DNA of 24,511 bases from NCBI GenBank assembly GCA_032718475.1, contig JAUCBJ010005162.1, positions 1-24,511 on the forward strand, given 5' to 3'. This document shows, piece after piece, positions 9,653-17,900 of the stretch (its first letter is position 1; every line of letters starts with the position of its first letter). The DNA is from Nemertoderma westbladi. Taxonomy: Eukaryota; Xenacoelomorpha; Nemertodermatida; Nemertodermatidae. Both the position numbers and the translations under genes were made by a program. A model generated the notes under the pieces. The model searched no databases. It had not been told where the DNA came from and was given only the letters and a program-made list of their open reading frames with translations.

Positions 9653-9828
9653 TGTGAAGTAGAGTACAGCCCCTGCTCCCATTGCAGGAAAGTAAAAGAG
9701 GCCGGTGGCGTCAACATGAAGTTTAGTTTGTACTGATATATTACCTTAATTGAAAATAACAAGAACACGAGTGGGGCCTTTGTGCAGCAATAGCTGTAAG
9801 CCATTTATACAATTATAATTTTACTATG
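9640..9828 (-). repeat. Palindrome block C' (right copy)
   Basis: Inverted mirror of 8927-9120. It retains the frame of the exon-like fragment with a handful of substitutions (Arg to Ser, Ala to Pro, Ala to Ser, plus silent changes), but its donor-like GT is TT. Its outer end, ATTTTACTATGGCTAGTTATA, leads straight into the single satellite relic. Confidence 0.92.
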
Positions 9829-9853
9829 GCTAGTTATACCTTTGGCTTCCGAC
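9829..9853 (-). repeat. Single degenerate unit of the 31-bp satellite
   Basis: GCTAGTTATACCTTTGGC followed by TTCCGAC is the reverse complement of a satellite unit (CTAGTTATATCTTGG, then TTTCCGACC), with about three differences in 25 bp. It sits at exactly the mirrored position: next to block C', as the satellite sits next to block C. It therefore looks like the unamplified state of the sequence that became 136 copies on the left. Confidence 0.8.
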
Positions 9854-10020
9854 AATTATGGCTTCCGAAACAAACACCCAGAGACTTTTAGAAAACGGCC
9901 ATAGTATAATTATAACATTTCGCTGATGGCTCGCTGTTTTGACTCGCCCCACATATTTAATTTAGTTTCCCTGCTTAGGTTGGTTTGATTTAAATATTCG
10001 TGCACTGCCCTGCCATCTGT

Positions 10021-10232
10021 GATGTTCTCAATGTAGTTTTAGGAACGGAAAGAAGGGAAAGAATAACAGCTTTGAACTTTTTAAATGGAAACTTATAAGA
10101 GTTGAAAAGAAATTTTAGCACCACAGGGTGTTTTCATGCAAATTTGGAGCTATAGAAATATAAAAATAATAATAATACATAAACTAAATTAGTAGTTAGA
10201 GTGTATAATTAATCATTGTGGCCGTGATGGTT
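10021..10232 (+). repeat. Palindrome block B' (right copy)
   Basis: Mirror of 4556-4705, from GATGTTCTCAATGTAGTTTT to GGCCGTGATGGTT. It contains AAATTTGGAGCTATAGAAATA, an AATAATAATAATAC tail and ACTAAATTAGTAG. The extra material (about 10050-10110) is purine-rich. At its outer end is the tRNA-like head GTGGCCGTGATGGTTAGGG. Confidence 0.85.
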
Positions 10233-10361
10233 AGGGAGGTAGCGCTACTTCAATGATTTTTTGCAATTATTTTTTTATTTCATAAAGAGCAGATTTTTAT
10301 CAAGATTCCAAATTTGAAAACCGTTTGGCAAGATCTGTCTTACTTCTCGAGATTTGGCTGT

Positions 10362-10735
10362 CTGTCCGTTTTACTGTCGGTTTATCCGTAAGTATGTCTG
10401 TCCGTCAATAAAAAGCACACTCTCTGTCTAAAAAATTCCCTGTATGGGTTTTCGTGGTCGGAGACTTCATTTCAGATGTCATTAATCACATTTGGCCTTG
10501 TTGGTTCGGTCTCTATGCCTGTCAGTCTGTCTGTCAAAGTATAACCGACTGTCTGTCAGCCGAACAGACAATTTGGAAGTCACCAAATGTTAAAATTGAC
10601 ACTCGAAATTAATTCTGCGACCAGGAAAACCCATATAGCTAAACGTTTAGCTCAAGGGTGTGCCTTTTTCTTATATTTGAGAGACAGATAGTCGGATAGT
10701 CAGAAAGACCGACAGACAGACATACAGACAAACTA
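10362..10735. repeat. Fold-back repeat with GTCTGTC-rich arms
   Basis: AAAAAGCACACTCT...GGGTTTTCGTGGTCGGAG (10410-10475) recurs inverted as GCGACCAGGAAAACCC...AAGGGTGTGCCTTTTT (10615-10672). The part GCGACCAGGAAAACCC is also repeated directly at about 10776-10792. Outside lie tetranucleotide-like runs of GTCTGTCCGTC (about 10368-10408) and GACAGACAGACATACAGAC (about 10710-10730). This resembles a small fold-back or MITE-like repeat. No ORF. Confidence 0.6.
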
Positions 10736-10841
10736 GATTTCATTAAAATATAAAACTGACCTCAGAAATGAAATCAGCGACCAGGAAAACCCCCATAGCA
10801 ATAATCCTAGCATGGTTTTATGCTTACTTGTTAATAGATTT

Positions 10842-10869
10842 ATATTGACAGACGAATGTCTGTCAATAT
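10842..10869. repeat. Perfect 12-bp hairpin with a 4-nt loop
   Basis: ATATTGACAGAC, loop GAAT, GTCTGTCAATAT. The stem is perfect. It shares the GTCTGTC motif with the fold-back repeat just upstream. No adjacent gene for it to regulate is seen. Confidence 0.85.
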
Positions 10870-11306
10870 CACATCACATATCAACAGACAATATTTGCGA
10901 GGGAATGTTCCAATTATAAAGGCAATTACTGTAGGCCTATCTCGGAATTGTATTTTTTCATTTCAAAGAAATTTAATTTACTCCTCTGCCAATTTTTAAT
11001 ATTTTTTCATGAAATTTGGACAGCGTAACCACATGCCTGATATCTTCAAAAGTGTTGGTCAGAATTTTAAAATTTTGACGATTTTACAATTTGACAATTT
11101 ACAATTGACCATTTCTGAACAAAACCATAATATTACATCTTTAATTACAGTTGCATTAACAGCTCAACTCCAATTTATTTATCTAAACTATTATAACTAT
11201 ATTACTAAATTTTTTTTAAAGCCTTGCCCTGTTACCAATGGTTTTCATTGACTGTATCATTATAGAGCTACCCCCCCCCCCCCCCCCCCCCCCTTGTGTA
11301 CACCCC
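10870..11306. other. AT-rich stretch with a C23 tract
   Basis: No gene seen. An open frame at 11009-11251 has no recognisable domain and reads like AT-rich chance. TAGGCCTA lies at 10932-10939. Twenty-three C occupy 11271-11293, only 14 bp from the inner end of arm A'. Confidence 0.6.
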
Positions 11307-11537
11307 TGCCGAATCGCGATTGTTGCCGAAACGCTATGTAACCACCCACCTTCTTTCTCTATGACCGTGTAGGTGACTCAAACCTATCAAAGCTATTGCG
11401 TCATCTACATATGCACAGATTTTAACTATTATGCTGCACTAACCAATCGGTGGAGGGTTTTGTTCACCATGGTTGGTTGCAGTTTGATTTGTTAACGAAA
11501 GATGCAAACAAATCCAATCAAGTAACCATAAATACTA
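11307..11537 (-). repeat. Outer arm A' of the large palindrome
   Basis: Inverted copy of 3576-3804, about 97% identical. The inner end keeps only about two units of the TTCGGC-type array (TGCCGAATCGCGATTGTTGCC), against about 11 on the left. Beyond 11537 the homology stops (TTTAGCTTC against the left side's ACCATAAAACTG). Confidence 0.93.
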
Positions 11538-12830
11538 TTTAGCTTCAACCTATGGGAAGATACCAATAATGCCCTGTCAAATGTCAGCTATTGTTTTTTA
11601 TTAGAATCTATATCCAATTCAAGTTGTAAATGAAAATTATTTTATTATGGACATAGATAAATTTCACTGAAAAAACAACTTTCCCACGTGGCTGCTATCT
11701 TGAGAACATGTCAAATCTGTCGGCCAATGAAATAGATAGATAGATTATAGCCATTATTTAAATGAAACCGCTTTAAAATGCGATCTGTGGCCTGGCTGTT
11801 CTCACGCACAATAAAGTGCTCTATCTACCCCAGTTCCCAGGACTGCAGCAGATAGCTACTATCGCCTGGCTACCAAGCAAAGAATTATTATTTGGGTTCT
11901 TGATATGCCAAAGGGCTCTGACTCAGACATCGATGCTTGTATTGGGTAGCTGCTGTGTGAGCGTTGCTGTTGTGTTGGGCGTAGCTCAGCAGTATTGGGT
12001 GCGGAGGAGTCCAATTGGTTGGTTATGAGGGAGACAGCAGTTGACTCAGAGTATATGCATATGATTAACAATGTGTGTTCCTATGGCTGTGCATGCAGGC
12101 CTGCCTCATCACAGATGCCCCTGTTAGAGTGGACTTGAGGCTTAGGCAGCAGCAATCCAAGCTGGATTCCAGTTTCGGTTATTGGTTCTGCCTGGTTGGT
12201 ATTATAAGGTGTGGCTACCTAGCCAAATTCAACATATCTGCGGTAACTGGTTAGAAGCACAGGCACGGTTGATGAATCTTGGCAGGCATTCTCAGACAGA
12301 AATATTAATTCTTATTTATTGATGATACTGTCATATTGTATTGATACTGTTTATGTTATTATGCATTGTGAAAGTGATTGACACATGTCAATACCAGTTT
12401 CTTAACCACTCACAAAATAGGTGTAGAGGAAGTAGTAGATTTTAGGGTTGGCTGTTTTTCGTATTAATATACCCAGCTATATCGACGTATATTTAACAGT
12501 TAAACAATTTACAGTAACCTGTACATATGTGTATTAATTATTAATATGGATGATTTCTTTCATAGTACGGTATGGTACGGTACAGTATTTTTGGTATGGT
12601 TATGGTTACAGCAGATACTGTAGTAATTAATAGTATATTATATAATATTGAATTGCAAATTCTGTGTAAGATTTATCTAATTAATGAGGCTCAATTTATT
12701 GAACATTAATGATATAATCGATAGTAATGATGTCCAAGCCGGTAATTATTATTTAAAAAATCCACAACCATCAAAAATAAAACTACAATTGGTTTCCTAT
12801 AGCAACTATATATATAGGCTACAATCATAA
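11538..12830. other. Intergenic stretch without a recognised gene
   Basis: Overlapping open frames at about 11816-12071 on both strands lack any recognisable domain. 11800-12290 is less AT-rich than its surroundings and might be a decayed mobile-element piece, but I cannot identify it. At 12565-12610 there are short GGTACGGTA/GGTATGGTTA-type repeats. Nothing else can be supported. Confidence 0.5.
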
Positions 12831-12926
12831 ACCATGCCTCAAACAATATAGTGTCGTGATTCAGTGACTTGTCCCCCCAAACTTTTCTACACATCTTAAT
12901 GAGATTGTATGAAATTTGCAGATAGG
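12831..12926 (-). repeat. Second palindrome, block X (left copy)
   Basis: Inverted relative to 14705-14843. On the minus strand it reads CAAATTTCATACAATCTCAT, TAAGATGTGTAGAAAA, then GTCACTGAATCACGACAC and TATATTG; the right copy has TCATGCAATCTCATTAAGAT, TTGTAAAAAA, GTCACTGAATTACGACAC and TATATTT. The right copy has about 30 bp more between these landmarks, including a C15 tract. Confidence 0.85.
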
Positions 12927-13113
12927 GCGGAAACTGGACGCAATAAAATTCATCCCTCTCCAGGGCAGGGGCAATTGGACGCAAATAACAGCTGATACTC
13001 TCAAAAATAAAACTGTAACCTGTTTTGTTCTGTTGTGTTTAGTTTATTGTTTTGGTTAAAATAACGTTCCACTTTAACCTGCTCATTTCCCTAAATTGAG
13101 AATTGAACATTGA

Positions 13114-13337
13114 GGCGGGATATTGGTTGCAGCTCCGATGATATGGAACGCACTCCCAGATTCGGTTAAATCTTGTGGGTCTCTGGAGTCATTTAAGCGT
13201 TGTCTCAAGACTCATTATTTTAGCCGTGTATATAACTGATCTTTTAATTATTTACTACTGGTTTTACTTTTTAGCTAGTGCGCCTAGAGCACTTTTTAAT
13301 TAATTTGAATAGGCGCTGATAAATAAATATATTATTA
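13114..13337 (+). pseudogene. 3' end of a CR1/L2-like non-LTR retrotransposon ORF2
   Basis: Codons 13114-13239 (stop TGA) encode a segment with AAPMIWNALPDSVKS followed by LESFKRCLKTHYF. The pattern LWN-LP...LESFK..LKTHLF is typical of the C-terminus of CR1/L2/Rex-type reverse transcriptase ORFs. About 70 bp of 3' UTR and an ATT-repeat tail (about 13330-13348) follow, as expected for this group. It is heavily 5'-truncated with an in-frame stop at 13111-13113. It lies in the left arm of the second palindrome and is absent from the right arm, so it inserted after that duplication. Confidence 0.75.
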
Positions 13338-13383
13338 TTATTATTATATTAATTCGCCGAGGTGCGTTTTGCGTCCAATTCCA

Positions 13384-13404
13384 CCCCCCCCCCCCCCCCC
13401 CCCC
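13384..13404. repeat. C21 tract
   Basis: Twenty-one C just outside block Y, preceded by TTGCGTCCAATTCCA. The preceding TTTTGCGTCCAATT mirrors AATTGGACGCAAAT at about 12973-12986, a local inverted repeat enclosing the CR1-like insertion. Confidence 0.95.
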
Positions 13405-13411
13405 TGTCTCG

Positions 13412-13522
13412 AAATTTGAAACAGATTTTATTCTAGCTTTCAATCTTTAGTTACAAGTGTTTGAAAAAAGTGTCTCCATCTATATAGCACCAGTCGTACT
13501 GCAGTTATTCTACAATTTTAGA
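13412..13522 (-). repeat. Second palindrome, block Y (left copy)
   Basis: Inverted relative to 14575-14674. Shared pieces on the minus strand: TAAAATTGTAGAATAACTGC, AGTACGACTGGTGC, GGAGAC, CTTTTTTCAAA, CTTGTA. Identity by eye is about 80-85%. Together with X/X' it gives the order X Y loop Y' X'. Confidence 0.88.
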
Positions 13523-13635
13523 GTAATTTGTTGGTAGCAATGTAAAGCTGGTTATGCAAGGATTCCAAATACGTAAAAATATTTGAATTTTGTTGGGAAA
13601 TAGCTGAGTTATGGATGGGCATTCTAATGGTGCAT

Positions 13636-14416
13636 AATAACTCAGCTCATTAGAACATGCTGGTTCTAGTGTTGGTCTTTTTATTAACTCTAGAAAGACC
13701 AAAATTTTGACAGTTAACTTTGAAAGTCCTCAGCAAGTCTCTGATCGGATAAGCATAAGCTCAAAGGATGGTATGCTTGAGCATGTGGACGACTTCTGTT
13801 ACCTGGGATCATGGATCCGGAAGTCAAGTGAGGACCTTCGAATACGTAAGGGAAAGGCATGGGCAGCCTTGAATAGGCTTTCCAGGATTTGGAAGTTACC
13901 AAGAATTAATCGGAAACTTAAGGTCCGATTATTTAGAGCAGCAGTAGTTCCAGTACTCCTCTATGGGAGTCCATGCTGGGCTCTAACTGCTGAGGACACC
14001 AAATCTCTGGATGGCACATTCACAAGAATGCTACGCCGGGTTCATTGTGTCAAGTACAATGCACACATCTCCAACCAGACACTATATAACATTGGAGGTG
14101 TCTCATTGGTTCCCCAAGCTTGACACTAGAACAAAATCGCCTCCGCTTTCAGGACATTGCTTTCGCCGTGAGGACTAGCCAGTGCATAATCTTGTACTTT
14201 GGCAGCGTTATGAAGTGAATAAGCATGGTGGACAGCCCATGACTTTCTTGAGACGTATCTTAAAGGACACTGGCCTTGAAGATGTGGATGATCTAGCAAA
14301 TGTCATGGGTGATAGGGAGTTGTGGTGGTGCAATTTTGTCGACAAGCCGGCACAGCATTCTTAAAAATGCAGCTGCAATGCAGCATGCCGATCCTAGTAG
14401 TAGTAGTAGTAATAAA
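13636..14416 (+). mobile_element. 5'-truncated non-LTR retrotransposon, copy A (RTE-like)
   Basis: The fragment encodes the C-terminal end of a reverse transcriptase. In frame from about 13641: a GLFINSRKTKILTVN motif, then FCYLGSWI, then VPVLLYGSPCWALT (the conserved LLYG..W) to a stop at 14121-14123. A one-base deletion near 14150, relative to copy B, shifts the frame. The last piece (HNLVLWQRYEVNKHGGQP, then TFLRRILKDTGL and MGDREL) ends at TAA 14362. The element ends in a (TAG)n tail then TAATAAA. GGTGCAT on both sides (13629-13635 and 14417-14423) is a possible 7-bp target duplication. RTE-like is my best guess; other non-LTR clades share this C-terminus. Confidence 0.85.
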
Positions 14417-14469
14417 GGTGCATGCATTTGCTTCCTCTGCAGGCCATTTATTCTATTTAATAATTACAC

Positions 14470-14485
14470 AATGTTCTAGAACATT
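14470..14485. promoter_or_regulatory. Perfect 16-bp palindrome with an HSE-like core
   Basis: AATGTTCTAGAACATT is its own reverse complement. The TTC-2 nt-GAA core is the tail-to-tail half-site pair of a heat-shock element. It is 507 bp upstream of the LLGL ATG and in the loop of the second palindrome. Regulatory activity is speculative. Confidence 0.25.
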
Positions 14486-14574
14486 TTGTTTATGATTCTA
14501 TGTTTATTTACATGTATAAATATTCATGTACTAGTATTATTATACAGGCATTGAAGAATAACGTTATTAAATAT

Positions 14575-14674
14575 TAAAATTGAAGAATAACTGCAGTACG
14601 ACTGGTGCAATATCGCCGGAGACTCTTTTTTCAAATGCTTGTAGCTAATTTATAGATTGAATGCGAAAATAAAA
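14575..14674 (+). repeat. Second palindrome, block Y' (right copy)
   Basis: Mirror of 13412-13522. It is followed by about 40 bp (CTCACCCAATAAGGAGGAGG and on) that the left side lacks before homology resumes with CTGTTTCAAATTTTTC. Confidence 0.88.
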
Positions 14675-14704
14675 ATTCTGGCTCACCCAATAAGGAGGAG
14701 GGAT

Positions 14705-14843
14705 GTGAAACTATCTCTGTTTCAAATTTTTCATGCAATCTCATTAAGATTTGTAAAAAATGTTGCCCCCCCCCCCCCCCAATTGTTTTACAAATATATT
14801 ATTAGCGTGTCACTGAATTACGACACTATATTTCAGGACATGT
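14705..14843 (+). repeat. Second palindrome, block X' (right copy), including a C15 tract
   Basis: Mirror of 12831-12926. It contains fifteen C at 14766-14780. It ends about 150 bp before the LLGL ATG, so the repeat lies in the likely promoter or 5' UTR region of that gene. Confidence 0.85.
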
Positions 14844-14991
14844 TGTAATGTTGATTAATTATAAATATTGTAGTTGGTCGATTATTTTTTATATAGGCTT
14901 GTTTACATTAGAGGTTAATTTAATATTTAATTCAGATATTTAAACGAACATTAGAGTACTGGTAACTCAATATTTATTGGCGAATTTAGAA

Positions 14992-17900
14992 ATGGCTAGT
15001 GCTGCAGCAGCTGTTAGACACACAGCTACAAAAGTTATTTACAGACTTAAACGAGGCGATAAAGATGAATCAAAAGAAGTTCAAAAGGATCTGTTTTCAT
15101 TTAGGGAGACAGCACAACATGGATTTCCAAGCAATCCATCTGCTATTGCATATGACGAATCTCTTGACCTCTTGGCCATAGGTACTCAAAGTGGTGAGTT
15201 GAAAGTGGTTGGTAAACCTGGTGTTGTATTTTCTGGTTTTCATGGAAATAATGGATCAGTCAAACAGTTGTTCTTCTTGGCTGATCAGGGCAGAATTGTC
15301 TCACTTACAAGGAAGGATAATAAAGAAGATTATATCCATTTGTGGGAAGTAAATTCTATAAATGAAAATAGTGCACACATTCAAGAAGTAAAGCAAATAC
15401 AAATTGAGGAAGCACTTGGTAGTACAACAACATGTTGTATAGAAGGCGATGGGAGTGTGTTATATATTGGTACATCGAAAGGGAACTTGCATGTTGTTGA
15501 TATTAAGGCATTTACTCTAGTTGAGTCTAAAATTGTTCTAGAAGCAATTCTTCAGAATGTGCCAGATGACTATAAGGCAAATCCTGGTTGTGTTCAAGTT
15601 GTAAGTACACATCCATTGAAGCCAAACAAAATCCTGATTGGCTTTAGCCGAGGGCTAATTGTACTTTGGGATAATAGCATTTCCCATGCTGAGCATACAT
15701 ATGTCACAAATCAACCACTAGAGGATCTCGCTTGGCACAGCAATGGAGCTGAGTTTTCATCTGTTCATGTTGATGGCTCCTTGATTAATTGGACTACAGC
15801 CCATGCTCAATCGCCCCATCATGGCCCATCTATTCCATATGGTCCATTCCCATGCAATCCAATCACTAAATTGACAACAGTTACAGGAAAATGCAGCAAG
15901 TTAACTGTTTTTATTGGAGGTATGCCCCGTGCCAGTTATGGTGATCGTAATTCAGTTACGGTTATGCAAGGCCGGAGTCATGTTGCTTATGACCTTCCAT
16001 CAAAAGTAATTGATTTCGTGGTAATTTCAGTGGGAAAAGGATTGGAAAGGGAACCTAAAACAATATTTGTTCTCACTGAGGAAGAATTGATTTGTATTGA
16101 CTTAACTTCTGAAGGATGGCCAGTTGTGCAGAAGCCATATCTGAATTCTGTGCATTTTTCCCCAATAACTTATGCCATTCATTACACTGATGTAAATGAG
16201 TCATTATGGGATAGTATTGCAACTATTGCAGGCATGCAGGGTGGTGTGTCTAACAACCAGTGGCCTATAACTGGTGGCAAGAATTGCCATGATATGTCAG
16301 TTAAACGAGATATATTGATATCTGGTCATGAAAATGGCAATGTATGTATTTGGGCTATAGGAGGGATTACATTGAGTATGCTTTACAAAATAAACACAGG
16401 CAATGTATTTGTTAATGATGTAGAATCTCCAGAAACTGTTGCAAGTGAAGAATGGCCTCCTTTCAGGAAAGTTGGAGATTATGATCCTTATAGTGATGAC
16501 CCACGTCTTGCTGTGCAGAAAATTGCTCTCAGTGAAGATCAAACTTCACTGATCATTGCTGGTACATCAGGGCATATATTGGTATACAAATTTAACAAGG
16601 AATCATCACAGGCTGAAATAAAAGCACTGGAAGCTGATATAGTTGGTGATACAGAAGGTTTTGTTTGGAAGGGTCATCAACCTCTGACATTGAGATCTGG
16701 AAGTCAAGAATTCATTCCAGGATTCCAACCAGTGATGTTAGTCCAGAGCAACCCACCAGCTATGGTAACAGCTTTAGCAGTTCAAAGTGGATCAGGGTTA
16801 GTCTCATTTGGAACTGGTCATGGGTTTGCTGTTGTGGATCTTGTTGCTGAGAAGGTTGTATTAACAAAATGTACCCTGGAAGTGCCATCCCCAGAATCAA
16901 GTGAAGATTCTAAAAGGAAGACACTAAAACAAACACTTCGTGAGTCTTTCAGACGTATACGGAAGAAGAAAAGCCCTGCAGCCCCTACAGAAAGTGATGC
17001 AACCTCATCAAAGGACAAGGGAGATTCTAAACCAGAGACCATTAAAGAGGAAACAAAGGAAGAAGCAGATGAGGATAATGACAAAGGCAAAAATTTAGAA
17101 AAGGGGGAAAAAGAAGGGGAAGAAAAAGAAAAGGAAGACAAGAAAGAGACCGAGAAACAAGGAAATGAAGATGATAAAGATAAAGAAGCTAAAGTAGGAA
17201 ATATTGAATTAGAAAATAAAGAAGTAAAGCAAGTTGTTGAGGAAGATGAAAAGGTAATACCTCGGTCTGAAAAGAAGCAAGAGTTGGCTAGTGCTCCATC
17301 CATGATTAGATTTCTATTTTTTTCTGCTACAAATTTTCGGGATTCTACATCTGGTTCACACACATTGTGGGCAGGAACAAATTCAGGTCAAATATTTATA
17401 TTTGATGTTGGTTCACCTGATTCAGAAAAACGAAGTGATGAAGGGATAATAGTAAAGCTATCCAAGGAATTAAAGCTTAAGCACAGAGCACCAGTTATTG
17501 GAATGTCAGTTGTGGATAAGCTAAGTTCTCATGTTAGTAGTACAAATGAGGCTAGCAAGGACGATACCAAAGATGAAAAGAAACAAGCACCAGTACAGGA
17601 AAAGAGTATTTTAGTGGTTTGTTCAGAAGAACAAATTAAGCAATTTGAATTACCATCATTAAAACCAAGAAAAAAATACAAATTTGTATCGCATGGAGGT
17701 GCAAAATGCCGTAAAATTGGTTTTGTGAAATTTGTGAGTTCCAATGATGATAGTCGTGAAGAAAGGTGTATGTGTTGCCTTGATAGTCAAGGTAATGTGG
17801 CAGTATATAGCCTTGACAACCTCAAACAACAAATGAAAGAATCTGTTATTACAAGTGAAAATGTTGCTGGTATCACAAGTTGCTTATTTACCAGCTATGG

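Noticed and set aside
9257-9804. Open frames with poly-Pro or poly-Gly runs on both strands
   Set aside because: They come from the C26 tract and the flanking array; overlapping frames on both strands are equally open.
3576-11537. Sequencing artefact (missed-adapter palindrome)
   Set aside because: Arms differ by up to about 15%, carry different insertions and unrelated sequence between A and B; an artefact would be nearly identical throughout.
11816-12071. Overlapping 70-codon frames on both strands
   Set aside because: No domain or codon signal decides between the strands; left as unidentified, possibly a decayed repeat.
14977-14991. LLGL start at TTG 14977 giving 1196 residues
   Set aside because: TTG starts are rare in animals, and the ATG at 14992 has a good context and leaves the conserved segments intact.
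16818-17363. 181-codon Ser/Phe-rich open frame on the minus strand
   Set aside because: Antisense shadow of the purine-rich Lys/Glu segment of LLGL.
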